Shown: positions 19,690-28,726 of the stretch, piece after piece
Layout: the number at the start of each line of letters is the position of its first letter
How positions within the stretch are numbered: the first letter of the stretch is position 1
Assembly: GCF_013407955.1 (NCBI RefSeq)
Contig: NZ_JACCBU010000001.1
Location: forward strand, 6,758,001-6,822,000
Length of the DNA stretch: 64,000 nt
Direction: 5' to 3'
DNA from: Microlunatus parietis
GTDB lineage: Bacteria > Actinomycetota > Actinomycetes > Propionibacteriales > Propionibacteriaceae
The notes under the pieces: generated by a model
Database searches by the model: none
What the model was told of the DNA's origin: nothing
The model's input: the letters and a program-made list of their open reading frames with translations, nothing else
Position numbers and translations under genes: made by a program

Positions 19690-19974
19690 CTACGGCGTGC
19701 TCTCATCGACCCATCGGTAGGCGGTGGTACGGGTTGGTAGGAGCAACGTCCGCATGAAGAGTTCCGGTTCACTCGTCGTCACGCCGCGTCGTTCCTCCTC
19801 ATTCGGGACTCCGTTGTCAAAATAGCTCTGCGCAAGTCTCCCGCCGCGCTCAGGGTCATGGACCAGGAGTTGGATACCGGACTCGGGCGAATACGTGAAC
19901 TCGGCACAAGCCGTCCAGTTGCGGCCTCCCAAGATCGAGTAGAGGACAACACGCGTAGGCGTAGTTGTTGACAC
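19690..19974 (-). CDS. Small protein, probable immunity partner of the kinase-fold effector
   Basis: 94 aa from GTG 19974, six bases after GAAAGG; a second GTG at 19980 touches the ribosome site and is less likely. Predicted alpha/beta protein (TRVVLYSILGGRNWTACAEF, SGIQLLVHDPERGG) with no signal peptide or TM. It lies 14 bp after the kinase-fold effector gene and ends the operon, the usual position of an immunity gene. The family is not recognised and the role is inferred from position only. Confidence 0.6.
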   Translation of the reverse strand: MSTTTPTRVVLYSILGGRNWTACAEFTYSPESGIQLLVHDPERGGRLAQSYFDNGVPNEEERRGVTTSEPELFMRTLLLPTRTTAYRWVDESTP

Positions 19975-19987
19975 TGTCACCCTTTCG

Positions 19988-21262
19988 TTAAGCCGTTCTC
20001 CAGAACGCATCGACAATCTTGCCGAGCCAGGCCGATCCGTTGATCATTCCATTCGATTGTATCTCCTCAAGGCGTGCGAGGGCGCCAGCTACTGCTGGTT
20101 CGCTGAGTCCGGAGGCTTCCAAGGAAGTTCGAAGTTCATTGCAGTCCACGGAAGTCACGTGGTTGAACACCTCCGGACTCAGTTGCTTACCGATGCGTTC
20201 CGTCACGAAATTGGATCGAATCGCTGTGCTGGAGCCTTCGGGAAAGGAACAGCCATGGTCGATCGCGACTGGGCGTCGCGCCTCAGTCGTCAGATAGTTT
20301 CCCTCGTGGCGGTCCGAATTGCCGCTCACATAATCGAGAACAGCCATCTTCTCGCGATCGGGAATTTCGTACCAGTAGACCGAGCGGCCTGGGCTCGCCT
20401 CCTCGTCCCACTTTTGCAAGGAGCCCATGCCCTTGGGGCCATTCCACTCGGTCGTGGTGGGCACGAGGTTGAATCCCAATGCTTCATCGAGTCGAGATGT
20501 TGCCACCTCACGGTTCCAGTAGTGCCCGACCGGAATGTCGGCACGAACGCCGGGAGCTTCTTCCTGGCCAGGCTTGTATATGCCGGAACTGCGGTCGGAG
20601 AAAAGAACTTGATAGGCTCCATTGACGTGGCTGCTGGCTTTGAGGTCATCTATACCGACAACGTTCTTCTTGCGCAGGGCAATTTCTGAGTCGCTCAGAT
20701 CGAAGTAGGGTCGGTCGGTGGCGGGCGGCCCAAGGGTTCGATCTGGTTGCGTCCCCGGGTCCGCGTTGCGCGGAGGCTGCGCGTAGCGATCGACGAGTGT
20801 GGCCGGTAGGGGTTCCTGATGTTCGCCTTGCGCGCCCACCGATGTCGTTCTTGACTCACCTCTCGCTTCAGCGAGGCGTTGGTTGTGTTCACGGATGTAC
20901 TCGACCGGAGTGCGGTTCGGGGAATCCGCCACCGGCGAAGTTCGATGGTCTGCACCCTCCTTCAAGGTGCGCGACTCGGGTGGAACCCGGTCGCCGTCCG
21001 GCGCTGGGTCCTCCCGGATCGCCTCACGACTCAGATTCGGACCTGGTCCGTGTCGTCCATCCCGCAAGGTGGTGGCCCGAACGTCTGAGAGTTGGCTGTT
21101 GTATTGGTTGATGTACTCGACAGGGCTGCGTCCCTGGGAATCGGTGACCGGGACCTCTCGTGGGCGCTGGTCGACCTTGTCGATCGCTTCGGTACCCTTC
21201 GATGCCGCTCCTTCGAGCAGGATCGGCATGCCGTCGGTAGGTTTGGCCTTGTCGATTTCCAC
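19988..21262 (-). CDS. Polymorphic effector with PI-kinase/HipA-like kinase-fold C-terminus
   Basis: 424 aa from GTG 21262, eight bases after AGGAGG; an upstream in-frame GTG lies inside that site. The N-terminal half (about 1-180) is polar and disordered and carries two copies of a (S/T)PVEYI motif (GRSPVEYINQYNSQL and NRTPVEYIREHNQRL). The C-terminal domain reads AYQVLFSDRSSGIYKPG (nucleotide-binding Lys), HYWNREVATSRLDEALG, GNSDRHEGNY (catalytic Asp and Asn) and VAIDHGCSF (metal Asp). These are the hallmarks of the PI3/4-kinase/HipA-like fold. It follows a deaminase toxin and its immunity gene, so it is probably a toxin that phosphorylates or AMPylates a target. Confidence 0.7.
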   Translation of the reverse strand: MEIDKAKPTDGMPILLEGAASKGTEAIDKVDQRPREVPVTDSQGRSPVEYINQYNSQLSDVRATTLRDGRHGPGPNLSREAIREDPAPDGDRVPPESRTLKEGADHRTSPVADSPNRTPVEYIREHNQRLAEARGESRTTSVGAQGEHQEPLPATLVDRYAQPPRNADPGTQPDRTLGPPATDRPYFDLSDSEIALRKKNVVGIDDLKASSHVNGAYQVLFSDRSSGIYKPGQEEAPGVRADIPVGHYWNREVATSRLDEALGFNLVPTTTEWNGPKGMGSLQKWDEEASPGRSVYWYEIPDREKMAVLDYVSGNSDRHEGNYLTTEARRPVAIDHGCSFPEGSSTAIRSNFVTERIGKQLSPEVFNHVTSVDCNELRTSLEASGLSEPAVAGALARLEEIQSNGMINGSAWLGKIVDAFWRTA

Positions 21263-21302
21263 CTGCGTCACCTCCTGGTCTGGTCCCTGATCGGCGCAGG
21301 AT

Positions 21303-21815
21303 TCAGATCATGGAGAACTCTTCGACGATCCCCGACCACCAAGCTCCGGGCTCGAGCGCACTGCTGTCGATCTTCGAGAGCTCCATCCGAGCTGACTCGA
21401 CCACGTGAAGGTAGTCTTCCCTCGAGGTCTTGCCGTCCTCGACCCGATCGTAAAGTTGACTGATCCTACTTGTGATCGCAAGAAATTGGGAGAATTCTCT
21501 AAGTCCCGTATTGACGGGTGTGATCTCATCCGCGATGAGATGTTTCGACACGACTCGACCGCTGGTCTCCGTCAAACACATGGCGTATTCGCCATGCCAA
21601 GCCAACCCGAATTTCACTGCGTGTTGAGCTGAGGACAACTCAATTCGTTCAGGTGGTGCACTCGAGTAGAGCGGCGCAACCTCGAGCGGCAGACATGCCG
21701 CCAACAGTTCCGCCTTGGTGGTTGAGGGCAGATTGTCTCCCAGTTCGCCGAGCCAGGCCACGGTGTCGACGACGTTTGAGTCGCCCCAGGTCTCTCGGCA
21801 ATCCATCTCATTCAC
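21303..21815 (-). CDS. SUKH-4-like immunity protein
   Basis: 170 aa. GTG start at 21815 overlaps the deaminase stop by 8 bp, a typical toxin-immunity coupling. Features of the SUKH superfamily are present: an early LPLEVAPLYSSAP segment, FGLAWHGEYAMCLTETSGRV (strand pair with the conserved small-residue turn) and VNTGLREFSQFLAITSRI near the end. SUKH-4 proteins are known as immunity partners of nucleic-acid deaminase toxins in actinobacteria, which matches the adjacent gene. The family call rests on pattern recognition and is moderately firm. Confidence 0.65.
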   Translation of the reverse strand: MNEMDCRETWGDSNVVDTVAWLGELGDNLPSTTKAELLAACLPLEVAPLYSSAPPERIELSSAQHAVKFGLAWHGEYAMCLTETSGRVVSKHLIADEITPVNTGLREFSQFLAITSRISQLYDRVEDGKTSREDYLHVVESARMELSKIDSSALEPGAWWSGIVEEFSMI

Positions 21816-22563
21816 GGTCTGAGGATTCCTCTCCGAATCGTTCGATCATGTAGCTCCGGCGAGCCTCGTTGCCGGCAGAGCGTGATTCCTGCGTCGACCC
21901 GTACTCGAAACTGTAGGTGACTTCGGCCTGGGGAAACATTCTATCGATCCAAGCCGCACAGCCTGCGGCAGGTGTTGGAATCGTGCATGGCTCAAGTTCC
22001 GTATAAATCCTCGTCACTTGGTCGGGCCGGACTCCTTGCTTTTCGAGGTTGCTCCAGATGTTTCGTTCAGCGTGCAGGCCGGGATTTCTGCTGAACCCGA
22101 CCTGGCTCAACTTGGGAACGCCGTCGTGGGAGTACTCGAAGATTGCTGCATTCTTCATGGTCAGTGGATTGGGTGAATCCCTGCGCCCCTCTGCCACGGC
22201 CCTGGCCAGCGACGTCGATTCGTACGGAACTTGAACCGGGCCGCGTCGATCCGTCTCAGCCGGCTCCGTCGTCTCAGCACCTTCGGGTATGGATGCTGAG
22301 TTCGGAAGTTGGTCCGTACTGTTCGGATGATCCGTGGCGTTGGCGAGGCGCTTGTTGTGGTGGTTGATGTACGCGACGGGCGTGAGACCGTTGGCGTCAG
22401 TCATGACCGTCGGCGGCCGCTGGTCGAGCCTTGGTGGCCCCGGGTCAACCAATTCACCGTCGGCTGGGGACCGGTCATGATGCGTGTCTTGCTTGACCGC
22501 CTTGTCGGCGGTCTCGTCCGCGGGTTGTCTGGATGCGTCGGCGCGTCCGAGCTCGCCAGCCAT
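21808..22563 (-). CDS. Polymorphic toxin with cytidine-deaminase-fold C-terminus
   Basis: 251 aa. The ATG at 22563 overlaps the ATPase stop in ATGA and is preferred over a longer reading. The C-terminal domain has zinc-site motifs of the deaminase superfamily: LHAERNIW (HAE at 164-166) and ELEPCTIPTPAAGC (C193, C202). The PC-x8-C spacing and IYTELEPC strand resemble the XOO_2897-type toxin deaminases of polymorphic systems. The N-terminal region is disordered and carries one copy of the motif TPVAYINHHNKRL also found twice in the kinase-fold effector. The product probably deaminates nucleotides or nucleic acids in a rival cell; the next gene looks like its immunity protein. Confidence 0.75.
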   Translation of the reverse strand: MAGELGRADASRQPADETADKAVKQDTHHDRSPADGELVDPGPPRLDQRPPTVMTDANGLTPVAYINHHNKRLANATDHPNSTDQLPNSASIPEGAETTEPAETDRRGPVQVPYESTSLARAVAEGRRDSPNPLTMKNAAIFEYSHDGVPKLSQVGFSRNPGLHAERNIWSNLEKQGVRPDQVTRIYTELEPCTIPTPAAGCAAWIDRMFPQAEVTYSFEYGSTQESRSAGNEARRSYMIERFGEESSDRE

Positions 22564-25484
22564 CACGCCCGTGCCCCCGGCCGTGTGCCGTTCGACTGGT
22601 CGACCTTGTGCGCGTCTTCCAGAAGACTGGCGATCCAATCGTTGTACATGAGGCTGGCTAAGGCGTTGCCGAGCTTCAGATCCCAGTCGGAATGATCCGG
22701 TCGGGCTCCGATTGCCGTGAAGAGCCTTGGTTCGGTGTCGGAGCCGAACGCCACGACCGTGAGCGTTTTTTGGCGATCAACCAAGTCGGTCTGTGCCTGC
22801 TCGTCTGCCAGCCGCAGTTGCTCCTCGAGTGTGGTTCCGGCGACTTTCAGGGACAAGGAGTGCTCGATCTCAGCAACTCGGACACGGGCGACGGCGGGGC
22901 GGGATGGGTCGAGGTGCGCCAGTTCGTCTCGGATGCTTGACCAACGGTGCGAGGCTGCGAGCCACGTGAGATCGCGGGTCAGCGGGACTGGTCGACCGTC
23001 GAGGTCGGCGAGGCGCCTGAGCTGGCCGGCGACCTGTTCCCCGTACCGGCGTGCGCCGGTGGGCAGCACGGCAGATCGTGCGGTGACGGCTCGATCGACG
23101 GCATGAGAGAGGGCGCAATCGCGGGTGCGATTGCCGATTGTTCTCAACCGACCGAGGAAGCCGTTCGACGGTCGAGGGGTGGGCCAGCCCGTGAGGTGGG
23201 CGACGACGGCGAGTTCGGCCCAGATGGTGATCAAGGGGTCGGTGTCGAGGGCGAGCTCGGCGGTCCGGAGTTGGCGCAGGGTGCAGGGGGACTTCTCTCG
23301 GCAATCGGTGCCACAGGTCGAGCAGCGGCGGCCGACCAGGGCGGCCGGGCCGTCGGGTTCGGCTTCGAATTGTTCCCGGGCAGTGCCGTCGGGCATGGCG
23401 GCGAGGAGGGGGTAGTCCATGCCGTCGGTGAAGACGGCGGCTTGGCCGGGGGTGAGAGTGACCAGGTAGTCGGACTGGGCTTCGGTGATGTTCATGGTGG
23501 CGCCGACGGCGTCCCGGTCGTCCTGGGCGGGCAGGCGGTGGACGATCTTGATCGCGGTGTTCTTGATCACGTCGGGGAGCAGTTTGGACGGGATCTGCTC
23601 GGCGATGATCAAGCCTTCGCCGTACGCGCGGATCTCGGCGAGCAGGTCGGCGAACATCTCGACCGCGTGGGCGGCCGGACCTTCGGTGGCGTTGCGGAGC
23701 AGGCGATGCGCCTCCTCGAAGACGCTCAGATGGCGCAGTCCGGACAACCGAGTTTGATCATGTTTCTGCATCAGCCGCAGGTGCTCGACGAGCCTGATCA
23801 ACACCGTGCCCATCAGGAACGCCTTGTCGCGATCGTCGCCGACGTCCTCGATCTCGAAGACGACGTTGGACCGCAACAGGGCGTCCATGTCCAGGGGGTG
23901 GCCGCCCTCGAGGAACCGGCCGGTGGTGCCGAGCCGCAGGCTGGCCAGCCGCACCGAGATGAAGCCGCGCACATTGTCGGTGATCTCGCGGCCGTACCCG
24001 ATGTCCTCGACCACGGCCATCGCCGTCCGTTGCAGGTCGCCCAGGCTCGGATAGCCCGGAGTGCGGTCGGGGTCGGCCGCCTCGCCGAGCGCGAGGTCCC
24101 AGCCGGCCTCCTCGTAGCACCGGGTCAGCGCCGCCGACAGCACCTGCGGGAACGGTTCGTCCGCCTCGAATGCGGCCAGGAACAGGGCTCGCACCAGGTC
24201 CAGGTGGGTCTGCAGGGGATAGCGGTGACCGTTGGCGTCGACGCCCGGCTCGAGCGGATTGAGGCCGGCCGGTACGGCGTCCGGATCCCCGGGCCGGATC
24301 GCGATCACCCGCTGCCCGGAGCCGGCCAGCCGGGCCGCCATCAGCCGGTACTCGGCCTTGGCCGGCTCGACCACCAGCCAGGGCAGGCCGGCTGCGGCGG
24401 CGTTCTCCAGCATGCCGCGGATGGTCTGCGACTTGCCGGCACCGGTCGCGCCGCACACGAAGGTGTGCCGGTTCAGGCTCGACCGCGGTACGGCCAGCGG
24501 ACCCGCCGGCAGCCGGTTCCGGTCGAGCACGGTGCCGAGCGCCAGACCCGGTCCGGAGTTCTCGCCGCCGATCAAGGGTTCCGGCGTCACGTCGAACTCG
24601 GGCCGGAGCCGGAACCGTACCCCGGGCAGCTCGACCGACGGCGGCGTCGCGATCGCCGCCAGGAGCTGGGTGCTGACGTACCCGCCGGTCGGGTCGTCGT
24701 CCGCGGCCAGCGCCTCGTCGAGGTCGGCGGCGGTGCGCCCGGGACGCAGCGCGTACGGCAGCTGGGCGGTGTCGGCCGACGCGCTGACCAGCGCCGCGAT
24801 CCGGCGCGCGGCCTCGGGCGTCTCGCCACCGGCGGCGAAGCCGATCCGCCACAGTCCGGTGGTCGCCGCCTGGGACAGTTCCCGATGCCGGGCCTCCAGC
24901 CGGGCGGTCAGGACCGCGTAGTCCGGCGACGACTCGCCACGCGCGGCGGCCCGGCGCTTCTCGTTGCCGACGACCGCGACCGCCTCGTCGAGATCCTCGC
25001 CGGCGACCGGTTCCGCGATCAGCACCCAACTGAACGGTCCGTGCCAGACGCCGAGCAGACAGTCCTCCAAGGACGGGCGCAGCGACTCCGGCGCGGCGGG
25101 CTCGGGCCGGTCGTCGACCAGCAGCGGGTCGCTGACCACAGAGATCGTCGTCCAGGCCGGCACTCCGCGCAGGGTCGCGGCGAGGACCCCGGCCGGTTCC
25201 AGCCGACCCCGGCCGCCGGTCGGCAGGCTCACCAGGGCCGAGGCGGAGTCCGGTGCCGCCGAGATCAGGCCGGCCCCGGCGATCCGTACCTCCACCGGGC
25301 CGGATGCCGTCGCGCGGTGCCAGCTCACCGCCACCGGACCCGAGTCGGCGTGAAAGGCGGAGACAAGGGCTGCGAGCCGGCGCTGTCGATCGGTCGGCGC
25401 CGGGTCGCCGGTGTCCGCCGAAGCGGACCACCGGGGAAGCTCGGTCAGGACACAACCGGCCAGACCGTTCAGGCCGTCCGCCAT
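22563..25484 (-). CDS. HerA/FtsK-like ATPase (DUF87-type), head of the toxin operon
   Basis: 973 aa from ATG 25484, ten bases after GGGAG; an ATG at 25508 is an alternative. The ATPase core has Walker A GATGAGKS (345-352), the VVEPAKAEYR strand, Walker B RHLSVFEEAHRLL (about 584-596) and sensor-like GLIIAEQIPSKLLPDVIKNT. A cysteine cluster CSTCGTDCREKSPC in the C-terminal third may bind zinc. HerA-type ATPases pump DNA or protein. Here the gene is translationally coupled to a toxin gene and divergent from a membrane protein, so protein export is plausible. No TM segment is seen. Confidence 0.8.
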   Translation of the reverse strand: MADGLNGLAGCVLTELPRWSASADTGDPAPTDRQRRLAALVSAFHADSGPVAVSWHRATASGPVEVRIAGAGLISAAPDSASALVSLPTGGRGRLEPAGVLAATLRGVPAWTTISVVSDPLLVDDRPEPAAPESLRPSLEDCLLGVWHGPFSWVLIAEPVAGEDLDEAVAVVGNEKRRAAARGESSPDYAVLTARLEARHRELSQAATTGLWRIGFAAGGETPEAARRIAALVSASADTAQLPYALRPGRTAADLDEALAADDDPTGGYVSTQLLAAIATPPSVELPGVRFRLRPEFDVTPEPLIGGENSGPGLALGTVLDRNRLPAGPLAVPRSSLNRHTFVCGATGAGKSQTIRGMLENAAAAGLPWLVVEPAKAEYRLMAARLAGSGQRVIAIRPGDPDAVPAGLNPLEPGVDANGHRYPLQTHLDLVRALFLAAFEADEPFPQVLSAALTRCYEEAGWDLALGEAADPDRTPGYPSLGDLQRTAMAVVEDIGYGREITDNVRGFISVRLASLRLGTTGRFLEGGHPLDMDALLRSNVVFEIEDVGDDRDKAFLMGTVLIRLVEHLRLMQKHDQTRLSGLRHLSVFEEAHRLLRNATEGPAAHAVEMFADLLAEIRAYGEGLIIAEQIPSKLLPDVIKNTAIKIVHRLPAQDDRDAVGATMNITEAQSDYLVTLTPGQAAVFTDGMDYPLLAAMPDGTAREQFEAEPDGPAALVGRRCSTCGTDCREKSPCTLRQLRTAELALDTDPLITIWAELAVVAHLTGWPTPRPSNGFLGRLRTIGNRTRDCALSHAVDRAVTARSAVLPTGARRYGEQVAGQLRRLADLDGRPVPLTRDLTWLAASHRWSSIRDELAHLDPSRPAVARVRVAEIEHSLSLKVAGTTLEEQLRLADEQAQTDLVDRQKTLTVVAFGSDTEPRLFTAIGARPDHSDWDLKLGNALASLMYNDWIASLLEDAHKVDQSNGTRPGARA

Positions 25485-25619
25485 CGGCCGCCGACTCCCG
25501 CTCGTCATGATCACGCACGATAGCCCGCCGTGCGGCCGTGGATCGACCTGCCCGACGGGTCCCGGAGACTGATAATTTTGTGAATCCATAGTCCCTGACC
25601 CGGCATCCGGAGTCCTGCC

Positions 25620-27692
25620 ATGACGTCTGCGAACTCGAGCCAACGCGACCTCGAAGCGCGCTCGCGGCTGTTCGAGCCGGGCGAGCGGCTGGGCTGGCAG
25701 TTCCGGGACCGGTTCGGCTTCGCCCAGCCCTTCACCGAGCCGGAGCCGGAGCAGACGCCACTGCCGTACTGGATCCAGAACGTCTCGCAGACCGCGGCCA
25801 GCCGGTTCCGGAGCCGGCGCAACCTGGCCGCGATCATGTTCTGGGTCGGCACGCTGATCTCGCTGGCCCTAGCGCTCTACAACGCACTGTTCGTGCCCGG
25901 CGGTGACTTCTTCCGCTTCTTCGTCGGTGGCGTCGTGGTGTCGATCGTGCTCGCGCTGGGCACGGTGATCTTCGGCTGGACCGGGCGCGGCCGACTGGTC
26001 AAGACCGCGGCCAAGATCAGCGAGGATGCCGCCGAGGAGGACGTACGGCGTCGCGCGGACTGGCTGGATCGCCAGCTGGACTGGCAGATCGGTGAACGGG
26101 AGCGGGTCGGCAAGCTGCCCGAATGGGGCGCGGTCACGACGCCGCCGGAGACCAGGCGGCTGGACATCTTCGGCGGCAATATCTGGTCCTGGCAGGCCTT
26201 TCTCACCGTGTACGGGACGTCGGCGCTGGCCCGGCACCCGGTGGTCCTGCTCGACCTGTCCCGCGAGGTGGTCAGCGAGGAACTGGTCCGGGCCGCGGAG
26301 GCGGCGCGGGTCCCGATCGACGCACAGCTGCTGCCGAAGGACCTGGCCACGACGACCCTGCTGGCCGACCTGACGCCGGGCCAGTTGATCGACGCCCTGA
26401 TCGAGTCGATGTACGGCGACGACGAGGCGACCGCGCGGGCCGAGCGGACCATGGACCGTCGGCTGCTCACCGCGCTGGCCGACGAACTCGGCGACTCGGT
26501 GACACTGGCCCGGCTGGCCTCCGGACTGCGGGCCCTGATGGACCACCCGGACGACGACGGCGTGCTGTCGGCCCGGGAACGTAACCGGATCGCCGACGAC
26601 GTGTTCCCGGCCGATTACCGGCGCCAGTCCGCGGAGCGGCTGCAGCGGCTCGAGTCGTACCTGCAGCCGCTGGAACGACTCGGCACCGAGGCGCAGCCGC
26701 GGGATCTCGGCTACCTGACCTGCATGGCGCTGGCCAGCGAGGGCAACAACGCGGCGGCGGACTTCCTGACCGACCTGCTGGTGCAATGGCTGACCCAGCG
26801 GATCACCGCGAACCCGTACCTGAGCGAGCCCGAGGTGATCGTCGTCGGTGCGGACGCGATCAAGCTGCGGCACCTGGAGCGGCTCTCCGACGCCTGCGAG
26901 CGGCGCGGCATCCGGATCACGCTGATGTTCCGTAACCTGCGTGGCGAGGCGGAGAACTTCATCGGTCGCGGCATCGCCGGGTTCATGCGGCTCGGCAACG
27001 CGGCCGAGGCGGGCCGGGCGGCCGACCACATCGGCCGGGAGCACAAGTTCGTGATCAGCCAGATCACGGCGTCCGTCGGGTCCAACGAGACCCGCACCAC
27101 GGGCGACAGCTGGGGCCACAGCGAGACGATGGGCGTCAACGTCGGCACCTCGGTCGGCTGGAACCGCAACTGGGGCAGCAACGCCAACCGCAAGGCCGGT
27201 CTGCTCGCGCCGGACGAGTCGTACAGCTCCTCGAAGGGCTACTCGAAGAGCGAGAACACCAACGAGGGCCGCAACTGGTCGTCGTCGCGCAACTGGTCCG
27301 CCACCCGTTCCTTTGCCGAGGGCACGAACTGGAGCGAGGCCAAGACCAACCAGCGGGTGCAGGAGTACGTGGTCGAGCCGAACGTGCTGCAGAACCTCCC
27401 CGAGCACGCGATGCTGCTGGTCGAGCCGCAGCGGGGTCAGCACCAGCCGAATCTGGTGCCGGTCGAGTTCGATCCGGCGATCGTGACGTTGCCCGGCGTC
27501 AGCATGGAGCCGCTGCCGGAGGTCGCCGAACCGGCCGAGCATCCGCTGGACGGCGCGGTTCGGGACCAGCGGGCGCTGACCGCGGAACGGACCGGCGGGT
27601 TCACTCTGGACGACTTCGAGGCCGACGACCTGCTGGCCGAACCCGAGCCGGTACGCGAGGAACGCGGCCGGACCGGGGACGTGCAGCGGTGA
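25620..27692 (+). CDS. Two-TM membrane protein with an Ser/Asn/Gly-rich segment, partner of the HerA-like ATPase
   Basis: 690 aa. Two adjacent TM segments at about 64-88 and 95-118 (IMFWVGTLISLALALYNALF and VGGVVVSIVLALGTVIFGW) separate a short N-terminus from a large cytosolic part. The latter contains VIVVGADAIKLRHLERLSDA and ITLMFRNLRGEAENFI, which recall the region around Walker B of TraG/VirD4-type coupling ATPases, though no Walker A is seen. A stretch rich in Ser, Asn, Gly and Trp (about 480-575) repeats NWSSSRNWSATRS-like units. It is divergent from the HerA-like ATPase and coupled to a serpin. Likely the membrane component of the same apparatus. Confidence 0.65.
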   Translation: MTSANSSQRDLEARSRLFEPGERLGWQFRDRFGFAQPFTEPEPEQTPLPYWIQNVSQTAASRFRSRRNLAAIMFWVGTLISLALALYNALFVPGGDFFRFFVGGVVVSIVLALGTVIFGWTGRGRLVKTAAKISEDAAEEDVRRRADWLDRQLDWQIGERERVGKLPEWGAVTTPPETRRLDIFGGNIWSWQAFLTVYGTSALARHPVVLLDLSREVVSEELVRAAEAARVPIDAQLLPKDLATTTLLADLTPGQLIDALIESMYGDDEATARAERTMDRRLLTALADELGDSVTLARLASGLRALMDHPDDDGVLSARERNRIADDVFPADYRRQSAERLQRLESYLQPLERLGTEAQPRDLGYLTCMALASEGNNAAADFLTDLLVQWLTQRITANPYLSEPEVIVVGADAIKLRHLERLSDACERRGIRITLMFRNLRGEAENFIGRGIAGFMRLGNAAEAGRAADHIGREHKFVISQITASVGSNETRTTGDSWGHSETMGVNVGTSVGWNRNWGSNANRKAGLLAPDESYSSSKGYSKSENTNEGRNWSSSRNWSATRSFAEGTNWSEAKTNQRVQEYVVEPNVLQNLPEHAMLLVEPQRGQHQPNLVPVEFDPAIVTLPGVSMEPLPEVAEPAEHPLDGAVRDQRALTAERTGGFTLDDFEADDLLAEPEPVREERGRTGDVQR

Positions 27693-28723
27693 TGGGGCCG
27701 GCCGGGCTGGGATTCGTCACCCAGCTGCACGCTCTGCTCGCCGATTCCGGTGACGCCAACCTCGCCTGGTCGCCGTACTCGATCACCGAGGCGCTCCGCC
27801 TGGCGATGGCAGGAGCCGCGGGCTCTACCCGCGACGAGCTGGCGGCCGTGCTCGAGGATGCTCCGGGCGGGGTGGTCTTTCCCGACGGCGTACGGGTCGC
27901 GAACACGATCTGGGCCGACACGTCCGTCCCGATCAAGGATTCGTACGACGTCGCCGAGGTGCACGTCGCCGACTTCGCCCATGATCATGAAGCCGCCCGG
28001 GCCGCGATCAACGCCGACGTCGAGAAGACCACCGACCGCTGGATCCGTGGGCTGCTCGGACCGGGCTCGGTGGACAGCGGCACCTTGGCCGTCCTGGTGA
28101 ACGCGTTGCGGGTCCGGCTGGACTGGCTGCACCCGTTCGAGCGCAGTGCGACCCGGGCGCTGCCGTTCCGGGCGCCCGGCGGGACGCGCGATGTACCGAC
28201 GATGGCGCACCAGGGCCGGCTGGACTACGGGGCGGCGGCCGGCTGGCGGCTCGTCACGTACGTCAGCCGGGCCGACTCCGGTCAACGGCCGGGAGACCTG
28301 GTGCTCGACGTGCTGCTGCCGGACGGCGAGCTGACCGCGCCGAGCGCCGAACTCCTGCACGAGTTGTATGCCTCGGTCCGACCGGAACAGGTCGACCTGA
28401 GGCTGCCCCGCTTCGACGCGAGTGGCAGCGCGCTCCTGGCGAGGCAACTCGGCAGCCTCGGTCTCCGGACCTTGTTCACCGACGACGCCGATCTCTCCGG
28501 CATCAGCGATGTGCCGATCAAGATCAGCGAGGTCATCCATCGGGCCGTCCTCACCGTTGATGAGGAGGGCGCCGAAGGGGCCGCGGCGACGGCCTTGATC
28601 GCGCGGGCCGGGATGGCCGCCGCGCCGCCGATCCCGGTGCACGTCGATCGGCCCTTCCTGGCGGTCATCCGGGACCGGCCGAGCGGAGCCATCCTCTTCC
28701 TGGCCCGGATCACCGAGCCCTGA
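27692..28723 (+). CDS. Serpin (serine/cysteine protease inhibitor)
   Basis: 343 aa, the normal serpin core length. N-terminal NLAWSPYSITEALRLAMAGA matches the serpin helix B (SPxSI..AL.M...GA), followed by ANTIWAD, LAVLVNALRVRLDWLHPF, VDLRLPRFD and the reactive-loop hinge DEEGAEGAAATALI, then PFLAVIRD at the C-terminal strands. The small-residue hinge predicts a working inhibitor; the scissile bond lies near IARAGM. No signal peptide is present, so it probably acts in the cytosol. The start overlaps the preceding stop (TGATG; a GTG three bases earlier is possible), so it is made together with the membrane protein. Confidence 0.85.
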   Translation: MGPAGLGFVTQLHALLADSGDANLAWSPYSITEALRLAMAGAAGSTRDELAAVLEDAPGGVVFPDGVRVANTIWADTSVPIKDSYDVAEVHVADFAHDHEAARAAINADVEKTTDRWIRGLLGPGSVDSGTLAVLVNALRVRLDWLHPFERSATRALPFRAPGGTRDVPTMAHQGRLDYGAAAGWRLVTYVSRADSGQRPGDLVLDVLLPDGELTAPSAELLHELYASVRPEQVDLRLPRFDASGSALLARQLGSLGLRTLFTDDADLSGISDVPIKISEVIHRAVLTVDEEGAEGAAATALIARAGMAAAPPIPVHVDRPFLAVIRDRPSGAILFLARITEP

Positions 28724-28726
28724 CGC

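Noticed and set aside
22947..25523. 858-aa plus-strand frame opposite the HerA-like ATPase
   Set aside because: Antisense shadow without motifs; the ATPase has Walker A and B.
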